From: Roseovarius sp. THAF27
Lineage (GTDB): Bacteria > Pseudomonadota > Alphaproteobacteria > Rhodobacterales > Rhodobacteraceae
Assembly: GCF_009363655.1 (NCBI RefSeq)
Contig: NZ_CP045393.1
Span: forward strand, 2,232,001-2,296,000
Reading direction: 5' to 3'
DNA length: 64,000 nt
Made by a program: the position numbers and the translations under genes. Shown here piece after piece: positions 49,156-57,894 of this stretch (the first letter of the stretch is position 1; the number at the start of each line of letters is the position of its first letter). A model generated the notes under the pieces. That model saw only the letters and a list, made by a program, of their open reading frames with translations. It did no database searches and had not been told where the DNA came from.

Positions 49156-50301
49156 TCAAAGACAAGCCTCGAAAAGTTTACGCGTATTCTCCTCCGTCAT
49201 CTCGATCGGGTTGCCGCCGGTCGATGGATCCCGCAGGGCCGCGTCGACCAGCGTGTCGAGGTCGGGGTCGGTCACGCCCAATTCGGTCAGCGTCTTCGGG
49301 ATGACGAGGCTGTCGTTCAGCTGGTCCACGAAGGCGCAGAAGCCGTCGAAACCGCCCTCGATGCCCAGATAGGCCGCAGCGGGGCCGAAACGCTCGCGGA
49401 TCGCGGGTTCGTTGAATTGCAGGACGGCGGGCATGCAGACGGCGTTGGTCGTGCCGTGGTGGGTGTGGTGATGCGCCCCGATGGGGTGGCTGAGTGCATG
49501 GATCGCCCCGAGCCCCTTTTGAAAGGCCGTGGCGCCCATGGCGGCGGCGCTCATCATGTTCGCACGCGCCTCGATATCGGCCCCGTCCGCATAGGCGCGT
49601 GGCAGGTAGTCCTTGACCAGCCGCATCCCTTCCAGCGCGATGCCCTGGCTCATCGGGTGGTAATGCGGGCTGGAATAGGCTTCGACGCAATGGGCGAAGG
49701 CATCGAGGCCGGTGCCGGCGGTGATGTGCTTGGGCATTCCCACCGTTAGTTCGGGGTCGCAGATCACTACCGCAGGCAGCATCTTGGGGTGGAAGATGAT
49801 CTTTTTCTCATGGGTGGCCGAATTGGTGATGACGGATGCGCGCCCCGTTTCCGAGCCGGTCCCGGCGGTGGTGGGAACGGCCACGATGGGGTGGATGCCA
49901 TCGGGGTCGGCGCGGGTCCACCAGTCGCCGATATCCTCGAAATCCCAGACCGGGCGGGTTTGCCCAGCCATAAAGGCCAGCGTTTTGGCAAGGTCCAGCC
50001 CCGAGCCACCGCCGAAGGCGATGACCCCGTCGAAGCCGCCGTCGCGGTAGAACTTCAGCCCGTCCTCGACATTCGCGTCCGACGGGTTGGGGTCGACCTC
50101 GGCAAAGATCGCGCGGCCCAGCCCGGCGGCTTCCATCAGGTCGAGCGTGCGGGTCGTGATATCCATGGATTTCAGCCCCCGGTCGGTGACCAGAAGCGGT
50201 TTGCCGATGCCTGCCGCACGGCAGGCCTCGCCGATCTCGGCGATGCGCCCGGCGCCGAAGCGCATGGTGGTGGGATAGGACCAGTTTCCGGTAAGAGCCA
50301 T
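49156..50301 (-). CDS. Iron-containing alcohol dehydrogenase
   Basis: 381 aa. NAD-binding GGGSGLDLAKT; metal ligands Asp and His in TGLDAFAHCVEAY and the two His of ALSHPIGAHHHTHHGT. Oxidises an alcohol to aldehyde. Two bp behind the aldehyde dehydrogenase gene in the same operon, so its product would be the substrate of that enzyme. Extra His in the loop are unusual but harmless. Confidence 0.9.
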   Translation of the reverse strand: MALTGNWSYPTTMRFGAGRIAEIGEACRAAGIGKPLLVTDRGLKSMDITTRTLDLMEAAGLGRAIFAEVDPNPSDANVEDGLKFYRDGGFDGVIAFGGGSGLDLAKTLAFMAGQTRPVWDFEDIGDWWTRADPDGIHPIVAVPTTAGTGSETGRASVITNSATHEKKIIFHPKMLPAVVICDPELTVGMPKHITAGTGLDAFAHCVEAYSSPHYHPMSQGIALEGMRLVKDYLPRAYADGADIEARANMMSAAAMGATAFQKGLGAIHALSHPIGAHHHTHHGTTNAVCMPAVLQFNEPAIRERFGPAAAYLGIEGGFDGFCAFVDQLNDSLVIPKTLTELGVTDPDLDTLVDAALRDPSTGGNPIEMTEENTRKLFEACL

Positions 50302-50302
50302 G

Positions 50303-51682
50303 TCAGATCTTTCTCAAGTGGTAGGATTTAGGCCGCGTGAGGGCCTGGTAGGCGAGCTTCGACAGCCCCGCCCCCTTGCCGGTATCCTTGCATCCGGTCC
50401 AGCACAAGGCGGGGTCGAGGTAGTCGCAGCGGTTCATGAAGACGGTGCCGGTTTCGATGCGGTCGCCGATGCTTTCCGCAGCAGCGGCGTCGCTTGTCCA
50501 GACCGAGGCGGTCAAGCCGAAGCGGCTGTCATTCATCAGGCGGATCGCGGTGTCGTCGTCGGGCACCGACATGATGCCGACCACGGGGCCGAAGGATTCG
50601 TCGCGCATCACCCGCATGTCGTGGGTGACATTCGTCAGCACCTGCGGCGTGACATAGGTGTTGTCGCCGTCGTCGGCCTGCATCCGGTCGATATGGGCGG
50701 TGGCGCCGTCCTCCAGCGCCTCGGCAATCTGGGCGCGGACCTCGCGAGCGAAGCGAATATTGGCCATCGGCCCCAGCGTCGTTTCGGCCTCCAAGGGGTT
50801 GCCCAGTTTCTGCGCCTTGACCCAGGCGACGGCCTTTTCGACAAAGGCGTCGAACAGCGGTTCAGCCACGTAGATGCGTTCGATCCCGCAACAGCACTGG
50901 CCGGCGTTGAACATCGCGCCGTCCATCAGGCCGTCGACGGCGGCCTCGACGTCGGCGTCGGCGCGCACGTAGCCGGGATCCTTGCCGCCAAGTTCCGTCG
51001 AGACAGGCGTGAAGGTGCCCGCGGCGGCGCGTTCCATCGCCTGCCCGCCCCCGACGGAGCCGGTGAAATTCACGAAATCCACGTGGCGGCCCGCGATCAG
51101 CGCGTCGGTCGTGTCGTGGTCGATGACCACGTTCTGGAACAAGTCCTGAGGCACGCCCGCCGCGTGCAGCGCCTCGGCCAGATGCTCGCCCACCTGCAAT
51201 GTCTGGCTGGCATGTTTGAGGATGACGGAGTTGCCCGCGATCAGCGCGGGCGCAACGGTGTTGATCGCCGTCATGTAGGGGTAGTTCCACGGCGCGACGA
51301 CCAAAACGACCCCCCACGGCACGCGCTTGATGACGCGGCGGGCGGTGTCGCTGTCCTCGATTACGTCCTCGGCCAGACCTTCGGCGGCTACGTCGGCCAT
51401 GTAGGACAGCCGCTCGCTGAACCCGCCATATTCTCCGCCATAGCGCACGGGGCGGCCCATCTGGTGCGCCAGTTCAAGCGCCATGCGGTCGGTGTCCTGC
51501 CCAATGATCTCATTGGCCTTGCGCAGGGCGGCCACGCGCTCGGCCAATGGCCTTGCGGCCCAGTCCGCCTGCGCCACCCGGGCCTTGTCGGTGGCCGCCG
51601 CCGCCGCGTCGAGGGGCAGCACATCCCGCGTGATATAAACCGATCCGTCGATCGGCGAAATCAGGTCAACCGTCTTGCTCAT
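50303..51682 (-). CDS. NAD(P)-dependent aldehyde dehydrogenase
   Basis: 459 aa. Catalytic Cys in FNAGQCCCGIER, Glu in ELGGKDPG, oxyanion Asn in VVAPWNYPY, cofactor site NFTGSVGGG. Class resembles PuuC/semialdehyde dehydrogenases acting on small amino aldehydes. Three adjacent Cys at the active site. Four bp from the glutamine-synthetase-like gene. Confidence 0.9.
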   Translation of the reverse strand: MSKTVDLISPIDGSVYITRDVLPLDAAAAATDKARVAQADWAARPLAERVAALRKANEIIGQDTDRMALELAHQMGRPVRYGGEYGGFSERLSYMADVAAEGLAEDVIEDSDTARRVIKRVPWGVVLVVAPWNYPYMTAINTVAPALIAGNSVILKHASQTLQVGEHLAEALHAAGVPQDLFQNVVIDHDTTDALIAGRHVDFVNFTGSVGGGQAMERAAAGTFTPVSTELGGKDPGYVRADADVEAAVDGLMDGAMFNAGQCCCGIERIYVAEPLFDAFVEKAVAWVKAQKLGNPLEAETTLGPMANIRFAREVRAQIAEALEDGATAHIDRMQADDGDNTYVTPQVLTNVTHDMRVMRDESFGPVVGIMSVPDDDTAIRLMNDSRFGLTASVWTSDAAAAESIGDRIETGTVFMNRCDYLDPALCWTGCKDTGKGAGLSKLAYQALTRPKSYHLRKI

Positions 51683-51685
51683 TCC

Positions 51686-53050
51686 TCAGGCCCTTTCAAA
51701 TCCGCGCGCGATTTCCCAGTCGGTCACCGCCGCGTCAAACGTCTCTTGCTCGACCTCGGCGGCGCGGGTGTAATGATCGACCACATCGTCGCCCATGACC
51801 CGGCGCAGCATGTCGGAGCTGCGCAGAAGGTCGGTTGCAGCACGCAGTGTGTGGGGCAGCATCGGCACGTCGTCCATCTTGTAGACATCGCCGGTGACGG
51901 GGGGCGACAGGTCCAGCCCCTCTTCGATGCCGCAAAGCCCGGCGGCCAGTTGCGCGGCACAGGCAAGGTACGGATTGATGTCCGAGCCGGGCGTCCGGCA
52001 TTCGATCCTCACGCCCTTGGTGCCATCGCCCACCAGCCGGTAACAAGCGGTGCGGTTGTCGATGCTCCACGCGATCTTGGTGGGGGCGAAGGTGCCCGGC
52101 ATCAGGCGCTTGTAGCTGTTGATGTAGGGCGCAAGGAAATAGGTCATGTCGGGGGAGTATTTCAGCAGGCCCGCGACATAGCTTTTCAGCGTGCCCGACA
52201 TGGTCAGTTCGGCGTCCGCATCGTAGAACGCGGGCGTGTCGCCCTTGAACAGGGATTGGTGGATATGCGCGGCCGATCCGACCTTGTCGGCGTGCCACTT
52301 GGGCAGGAAGCTGGCGGCGTGTCCGTGCTGGTTCGCGATCTCCTTCACGGCCTGCTTGGCGATCGTGTGGTGATCGGCGCAGAGCATCGCGTCGGCATAG
52401 CGGATGTTCAGCTCCTCCTGCCCGGTCTCGGCCTCCCCCTTGGTGTTCTCGACCGGAACGCCCGCCGCATAGAGCAGGTTGCGGATCGGGCGCATGACAT
52501 GCTCTTCCTTGGTGGTCTGAAGGATGTTGTAATCCTCGTTATAGCCGCTGAAGGGCGTCAGGCCGCGAAAGCCTTCCTTGCGGATCTCGTCGAAGGATTT
52601 CTCGAACAGGAAGAACTCCAGCTCGGTGGCCATCATCGGGGTAAAGCCCATCGCCTCGGCCCGTTCGATCTGGGCCTTGAGGACCTGGCGCGGGCTGTGG
52701 GGCACCGGCGCGTGGGTGTGGTGGTCCAGGATATCGCACAGCACCATCGCCGTGCCTTCGAGCCACGGCACGAGGCGCAGCGTGGCAAGGTCCGGCTTCA
52801 TCACATAGTCGCCATAGCCCTTTTCCCACGAGGTCGCGGCATAGCCGTCGGGTGTCGCCATCTCGAGGTCCGTGGCCAGCAGGTAGTTGCAGCAATGGGT
52901 CTCCTCATGGGCGCTTTCGAGGAAGTTCGACACGTGGAACCGCTTGCCCGCAAGCCGGCCCTGCATGTCCACGAGGCAGACGAGCACCGTGTCGATCTCG
53001 CCCTTGGAGGCAAGCTTTTTCAGGTCCGTGAAGGTGAGGTTGGCGGTCAT
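51686..53050 (-). CDS. Glutamine synthetase-family gamma-glutamyl-amine ligase (PuuA-like)
   Basis: 454 aa. Metal/ATP motifs of class-I GS-like enzymes: MMATELEFFLFEK, GEAETGQEELNI, KVGSAAHIHQSL, NRTACYRLVGDG and RIECRTPGSDINPYLACAA. The tail lacks the adenylylation loop pattern of true GlnA. PuuA/SpuI/IpuC/GlnA4-type enzymes join glutamate to putrescine, other amines or ethanolamine-like alcohols. The neighbouring alcohol and aldehyde dehydrogenases favour an amino alcohol. Confidence 0.85.
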   Translation of the reverse strand: MTANLTFTDLKKLASKGEIDTVLVCLVDMQGRLAGKRFHVSNFLESAHEETHCCNYLLATDLEMATPDGYAATSWEKGYGDYVMKPDLATLRLVPWLEGTAMVLCDILDHHTHAPVPHSPRQVLKAQIERAEAMGFTPMMATELEFFLFEKSFDEIRKEGFRGLTPFSGYNEDYNILQTTKEEHVMRPIRNLLYAAGVPVENTKGEAETGQEELNIRYADAMLCADHHTIAKQAVKEIANQHGHAASFLPKWHADKVGSAAHIHQSLFKGDTPAFYDADAELTMSGTLKSYVAGLLKYSPDMTYFLAPYINSYKRLMPGTFAPTKIAWSIDNRTACYRLVGDGTKGVRIECRTPGSDINPYLACAAQLAAGLCGIEEGLDLSPPVTGDVYKMDDVPMLPHTLRAATDLLRSSDMLRRVMGDDVVDHYTRAAEVEQETFDAAVTDWEIARGFERA

Positions 53051-53113
53051 GGTCTGTCTCCGTGAAATGAACGGAGCGCCTTGGGAAAAGGCGCTCCGGG
53101 TCGTCGTATCGTC

Positions 53114-54151
53114 TTATTCGAAGTTGTAGGGAACGCCGGCCTGGTTGATGACCGAGTTGTACTCGCGGAAGATGCCGACGATCTTTTCGTGAACCTCGCC
53201 TTCCTGCGCGACCTCGTCCCAGAACTCCTTGGCTGCGTTTTCCACCTCGGCCCATTCGGACGCGGGCACCGAGCGCAGTTGCAGCTTGTCGCCATTGGCC
53301 CGCAGCGCGGCCTCGCCACCCCAGTACCACTGGTTGCGGTAGGTGTGCCCGGCCTCGACCCCGGCCATGACGACCGATTTCAGGTGATCGGGCAGTTCGG
53401 CCCAACGTTCCTGGTTGGCGAACCACGAGCCGATCCACGCGCCCGAAATGTTGTTGGTCAGGAAGTAGTCGGTCACGTCAGCCCAGCCCACCGTGTAGTC
53501 CTCGGTGATGCCCGACCAGGCCATACCATCAAGCTCGCCGGTCTGCACGGCGACCTCGGCATCCTCGTAGGGAATGTTCACCGGCACGACGCCGAACTTG
53601 GCCAGGAACCGACCCGCCGTGGGGAAGGTGTAGAGCTTCAGCCCGTCAAGGTCGTCGACCGAGGTGATTTCCTTCTTGGTGTTGAAGTTGCAGGGGTCCT
53701 GCCCCGCCGCCGACAGCCATTGCACGCCGACCTTGCCGTATTCCTCGCGCCAGATATCGGCGAGGCCGTACTGGTTGAACAGCACCGGCACGTCGAGGAT
53801 GTGCTTGGTCGCAAACGGGAAATACCCGCCGAACATGCGCAGCGGCGTGGGCGAGGCCATCGAGTCGTCGTCCGAATGGACGCCGTCGATCGTGCCGCGC
53901 TGAAGCGCCTGGAAAAGCTCACCGGTGGGCACGATCTGGTCGGCGTAAAAGAGCTCGATCTCCAGCTCGCCATTGGCGTTGGCGTTGATGTAGTCGATGG
54001 CCGGTTTGGTCACCTGCTCGCCAAGCGCGCTGCCGGCATAGGTTTGGAAGCGCCACTTGATCGCGGATTGCGCCTTGACGATTGCCGGGCTTGCCAGCGT
54101 CGCGGGGACGGCCACACCGGCCGCTCTCAGGAAATTACGTCTTGTCGTCAT
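53114..54151 (-). CDS. TRAP transporter solute-binding protein (DctP/TakP-like)
   Basis: 345 aa from ATG 54151. Tat-type signal TRRNFLRAAGVAVPATLAS. The mature part KWRFQTYAGSALGEQ, and NQWYWGGEAALRANGDKLQL with the family Arg. Resembles TakP and other keto-/hydroxy-acid binders (DctP7 type). Works with the DctM/DctQ genes just upstream. Confidence 0.88.
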   Translation of the reverse strand: MTTRRNFLRAAGVAVPATLASPAIVKAQSAIKWRFQTYAGSALGEQVTKPAIDYINANANGELEIELFYADQIVPTGELFQALQRGTIDGVHSDDDSMASPTPLRMFGGYFPFATKHILDVPVLFNQYGLADIWREEYGKVGVQWLSAAGQDPCNFNTKKEITSVDDLDGLKLYTFPTAGRFLAKFGVVPVNIPYEDAEVAVQTGELDGMAWSGITEDYTVGWADVTDYFLTNNISGAWIGSWFANQERWAELPDHLKSVVMAGVEAGHTYRNQWYWGGEAALRANGDKLQLRSVPASEWAEVENAAKEFWDEVAQEGEVHEKIVGIFREYNSVINQAGVPYNFE

Positions 54152-54210
54152 CTTAATACCCTCTCTGTTAGGTTCGGTTGCTCGAACGCCTTGTGACCAA
54201 GGTCTTTTGT

Positions 54211-55536
54211 TTAATTTCCATAGACATACCCCGGCAGCCAAAGCGCGATTTCGGGGAAGATCATGATCGTTGACAGGGCCACAACCATCACCAGCACGAA
54301 GGGCAGGATCGAGGTGTAAATGTCCTTCAGCGTGATCTCGGGCGGCGCCATGGCGCGCATCAGGAAGAGGTTATAGCCGAAGGGCGGCGTCATGTAGGCG
54401 ATTTGCGTGGTGATCGTGTAGAGCACGCCATACCAGATCAGGTCGAAGCCGAGCGCGCCCACCAGCGGCACGTAGAGTGGGGCCACGATCACGAGCATCG
54501 CGGTGTCGTCGAGGAACGTGCCCATCACGATGAACGACAGCTGCATCAGGATCAGGATCATCCATGGGCTGAGGCCCAGCTGTTCGGTGAAAAGGCTCTC
54601 GATCGCCTTGACCGCGCCCAGCCCGTCGAAGACCGAGCCGAAGGCCAGCGCGGCCAGGATGATCCACATGAACATGCAGGAGATACCCAGCGTCTTGCGC
54701 ACCGAGGTCTCGAAGACTTGCCGCGTCATCCGGCCCTTGACCACAGCGGCCAAGAAGGCGGCGATTGCGCCGATGGCCGAGGATTCCACGAGGGAGGTCC
54801 AGCCGTTCACGAAGGGCACCATCATGGTGAAGAAGATGAACAGCGGCAGCAGGCCCGCGCCCAGCAGGCGAATTTTCTCGCCCATCGGGATGTTGCGCTC
54901 TTCTTTCGGCAGGATCGGGCCAAGCGTCGGGTTCAGGCGGCAGCGGATCACGATGTAAAGCACGAACATCCCCGCCATCATCAGCCCCGGCAGCACGCCT
55001 GCCAGCCAGAGTTGACCCACCGGCTGGCGGGCGATCATGGCGTAGAGCACCAGCACAACGGACGGCGGCACGAGGATTCCTAAGGAGGACCCGGCCTGTA
55101 TAACCCCGGTGACCATCCGCTTGTCATACCCTCGCTTCAACAGCTCGGGCAGCGCGATCGTGGCGCCGATGGCCATGCCAGCGACGGACAGCCCGTTCAT
55201 GGCCGAGATCAGCACCATCAGCCCGATCGTGCCCACGGCCAAACCGCCGGACAACCCGCCCATCCAGACGTGGAACATACGGTAGAGGTCATCTGCGATG
55301 CGGCTTTCCGACAGGACGTACCCCATGAAGATGAACATCGGCAGCGTCAGCAGCGGATACCATTTCATCAGCTTGATCGCCGCGGCAAACCCGAGGTCAT
55401 AGCCGCCCCGGTCGCCCCAGAGGAAAAACGCCGCAACGACAGCCACGAATCCGATGGCGCCAAAGACCCGCTGCCCGGTCAGCAGCATCAGCATCATGGA
55501 GGCGAACATCAGCGCGGCGATGGCTTCGTAGGGCAT
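54211..55536 (-). CDS. TRAP transporter large permease (DctM)
   Basis: 441 aa. About 12 helices, with the family signature segments NGLSVAGMAIGATIALPELL, GVIQAGSSLGILVPPSVVLV and MGTFLDDTAMLVIVAPLYVP. ATG shares one base with the DctQ stop. Na+-driven uptake of the substrate. Confidence 0.9.
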   Translation of the reverse strand: MPYEAIAALMFASMMLMLLTGQRVFGAIGFVAVVAAFFLWGDRGGYDLGFAAAIKLMKWYPLLTLPMFIFMGYVLSESRIADDLYRMFHVWMGGLSGGLAVGTIGLMVLISAMNGLSVAGMAIGATIALPELLKRGYDKRMVTGVIQAGSSLGILVPPSVVLVLYAMIARQPVGQLWLAGVLPGLMMAGMFVLYIVIRCRLNPTLGPILPKEERNIPMGEKIRLLGAGLLPLFIFFTMMVPFVNGWTSLVESSAIGAIAAFLAAVVKGRMTRQVFETSVRKTLGISCMFMWIILAALAFGSVFDGLGAVKAIESLFTEQLGLSPWMILILMQLSFIVMGTFLDDTAMLVIVAPLYVPLVGALGFDLIWYGVLYTITTQIAYMTPPFGYNLFLMRAMAPPEITLKDIYTSILPFVLVMVVALSTIMIFPEIALWLPGYVYGN

Positions 55537-56114
55537 CAGGTGCGGGTCCCATCGGGCCGGGCGTCAGAACTGTCCTCGTCCTTGGGGCCCATGTCGTGCC
55601 CCTTCAGCCGCAGGATATCCTTGAAGAATTCGCTGACCGCCTGAAGCAGCATCAGGAAGATGCCCACGACCATGATCAGCTTGATCGGCCACAGGTAGGG
55701 CCGCCAGACGCTGTTGCTGCGCTCGCCGCCGTACTGGAAGGAATACATCAGGCTGTCCCAGCCGCCCCACAGCAGGAACCCAAGATAGACGATCAGGAAG
55801 AGCACGGTGAACGCATCGACCTGCGCCTTGCGCCGGTCGCTCCACTCGCCATAAAGCAAGTCCATCCGCACGTTCGAGCCCATCTGGATCGAATAGGGAC
55901 CGCCGAGGATGTAGTAGGCGACCATCGCGAACTGCGCCATTTCCAGCGTCCAGAGCGAGGGGTTGATATCGAGCCCGATATCGCTGCCCAGCTTGGTAAA
56001 GGACGACCACAGCAGGATCGCCATCATCACGAAGATCCCGTACATGACGATCCGCCCGATCCAGCGGTTCATGCGGTCGACCACAGCCACGTATTTCAGC
56101 ATTGCCGCGGTCAT
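55536..56114 (-). CDS. TRAP transporter small permease (DctQ)
   Basis: 192 aa. Four helices (IVMYGIFVMMAILLWSSF, FAMVAYYILGGPYSIQMGS, FTVLFLIVYLGFLLWGGW, IKLIMVVGIFLMLLQAV). Overlaps the upstream amidohydrolase stop (ATGA). Confidence 0.88.
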   Translation of the reverse strand: MTAAMLKYVAVVDRMNRWIGRIVMYGIFVMMAILLWSSFTKLGSDIGLDINPSLWTLEMAQFAMVAYYILGGPYSIQMGSNVRMDLLYGEWSDRRKAQVDAFTVLFLIVYLGFLLWGGWDSLMYSFQYGGERSNSVWRPYLWPIKLIMVVGIFLMLLQAVSEFFKDILRLKGHDMGPKDEDSSDARPDGTRT

Positions 56115-56893
56115 GCGGTCGCGGCCTTCGGGGCCAGTGCTGTGTTCAACAGATGCGTCAGATAGGCGGCGATGCGGTCCACGTCAGACCCCTCGCTCAG
56201 CAGGTCGTTGCGGACCTCGATCATGACGTTCGTCAAACTGCGCGCGGTGGCGTGGCGGGCCAGCGTGTGGGTGACCCCGTCGCTGGCCGAGTATGGCTCG
56301 TTCAGGCGGGTGACCAGCGTGTCGTCTGCGGCATTCAGCATCGCTTCGGCAAGCGACGCATCGGCATCGTGCAAAAGGCCCAGCTGCGTACTGCGGGGCG
56401 TGCCATGCCAGACCGGCGCGAAACTGTGGATCGTGACCAGCGTGGGCGGGGTCTGGAAGCCATCGAGGACGTCGGATAGCGTCTGATGAAACCGATCATA
56501 AACCTGTACCGTGCGGGCGGTTTTCTCGACCTCGCTCAGGTCGCGATTGCCCGGCACCGGGATTTCGCCGCTCTGGTGCGGCATCGCATCCGGTGCCTCG
56601 GGCGGGCGGTTCAGGTCATAGACCAGGCGCGAGACCGTCGCGAGGACCAGCGGCGCATCCAGCCGGGTGGAAAGCTCCCGCGCCAGCGCCTCGGCCCCGA
56701 TATCCCAGACGGCGTGGGCGTGACGGTGTTCGGGCGCCAGTTCCAGCGTGCCAAGCGAGGCCGGAATGACGGCGCTGGCGTGTTCGCACACGAGGCACAA
56801 AGGCGCCTGTCCGCCCGGGTTGATCACCTCGGCCACAGGCCCATGGTCGGGGGCCAGAATCTGGTATGCTGTCGATCCGCTCACACGGGTCAT
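56111..56893 (-). CDS. N-formylglutamate amidohydrolase-family protein
   Basis: 260 aa from ATG 56893 (a TTG at 56920 is less likely). Family blocks LCLVCEHASAVIP, HAVWDIGAEALARELSTRLD, VLATVSRLVYDLNR, TIHSFAPVW, NVMIEVRNDLL. Zn site probably in CEH and IHSF. HutG-type enzymes split N-formylglutamate; here, next to a gamma-glutamyl ligase and TRAP system, it could hydrolyse an N-acyl or glutamyl-amide intermediate. First gene of the leftward operon. Confidence 0.82.
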   Translation of the reverse strand: MTRVSGSTAYQILAPDHGPVAEVINPGGQAPLCLVCEHASAVIPASLGTLELAPEHRHAHAVWDIGAEALARELSTRLDAPLVLATVSRLVYDLNRPPEAPDAMPHQSGEIPVPGNRDLSEVEKTARTVQVYDRFHQTLSDVLDGFQTPPTLVTIHSFAPVWHGTPRSTQLGLLHDADASLAEAMLNAADDTLVTRLNEPYSASDGVTHTLARHATARSLTNVMIEVRNDLLSEGSDVDRIAAYLTHLLNTALAPKAATA

Positions 56894-56963
56894 TAGTGGC
56901 GGCGACCGGAAAACTGTCAAGAAATTTCCGTAGACGAAATTACGACTCCGGGGTAGCTTGTAA

Positions 56964-56998
56964 CAATTGCTTCAAACTTTTGGCAACTGCTTTCAAAG
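56964..56998 (+). promoter_or_regulatory. Direct repeats between amidohydrolase and rpiR-type genes
   Basis: CAATTGCTTCAAAC (56964-56977) and CAACTGCTTTCAAAG (56984-56998) are spaced 20 bp start to start, two helical turns. They sit immediately upstream of the RpiR regulator gene and 70 bp upstream of the divergent catabolic operon. Probable binding site of that regulator. Confidence 0.5.
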
Positions 56999-57007
56999 AG
57001 GGCATCC

Positions 57008-57871
57008 GTGGCACGCACCGTCATCGTGAAGGACAGGCTCAAGGACATGGCCGGTGCGCTGACCCCGGCCGAGCGGCTGTTGTCCGACACGCTCTTGCGC
57101 GACTATCCCATGGCCGGGCTGCAATCCATCACCAAGCTGGCCGAGGCCTCGGGCGTGTCGACGCCGACAGTCATCCGGCTGGCGCGGAAACTGGGGTTTG
57201 ACGGCTTTCCCGAGATGCAGGCCGCGCTGCGCGAAGAAGCCTCGGCCCAAATCAAGAAGCCGATCCTGAAGCGCGAGGGATGGCCGCAGGGGCGCAACGA
57301 TTCCCCCGCCTTCCGCAATTTCGCCGAAGCGGTGTTCGACAACCTGAACCAGACGATCGAGCGGCTCGACCCCGCCACGTTCGACGCGCTGGCCAAGGTG
57401 CTGGCCGACACGCGGCGCAGCATCTTCCTGCTGGGCGGGCGCATCACGCGCTCGAACGCGGATTACTTCTTCAATCACCTTCAGATCGTCCGGCCCGGCG
57501 TGACGCTGTTGTCCCCCTCGCCCAACGTGTGGCCGCAATACCTGATCGACATGGGGCCGAGATCCGTCCTGGTGATATTCGACATCCGCCGCTACGAGGC
57601 GGACCTGGCCACGCTCGCTAGCCTCGCCAAGGAGCGCGGCGTGGTTATCGTGCTCTTTACCGACCAGTGGGGCTCGCCGATCTCGCAAACCGCCGATCAC
57701 GTCATCAACGCGCTGGTCGAGGTGCCGTCAAGCTGGGACTCGACCCTTGGGATCAACCTGATCGTCGAGGCGCTGATCGCCGCGATCCAGACCCGGCGCC
57801 AGGACAAGGCGCGCGACCGGATCGAGGAACTGGAGGACATGTTCCGTTCCACGCGGATTTTCAGGAAATAG
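57008..57871 (+). CDS. RpiR-family transcriptional regulator
   Basis: 287 aa. N-terminal HTH_6 (LSDTLLRDYPMAGLQSITKL, AEASGVSTPTVIRLARKLGF) and C-terminal SIS domain (SIFLLGGRITRSNADYFFNH... GVVIVLFTDQWGSPISQTAD). Divergent from the catabolic operon, which it likely controls by sensing a sugar- or acid-like effector. Direct repeats lie in front of it. Confidence 0.88.
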   Translation: MARTVIVKDRLKDMAGALTPAERLLSDTLLRDYPMAGLQSITKLAEASGVSTPTVIRLARKLGFDGFPEMQAALREEASAQIKKPILKREGWPQGRNDSPAFRNFAEAVFDNLNQTIERLDPATFDALAKVLADTRRSIFLLGGRITRSNADYFFNHLQIVRPGVTLLSPSPNVWPQYLIDMGPRSVLVIFDIRRYEADLATLASLAKERGVVIVLFTDQWGSPISQTADHVINALVEVPSSWDSTLGINLIVEALIAAIQTRRQDKARDRIEELEDMFRSTRIFRK

Positions 57872-57894
57872 GGGCCTGACCCTCGTCCGCATCC

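Noticed and set aside
50300..53065. 921-codon open frame on the plus strand
   Set aside because: Antisense shadow of the aldehyde dehydrogenase and glutamine-synthetase-like genes, both of which show intact active-site motifs.
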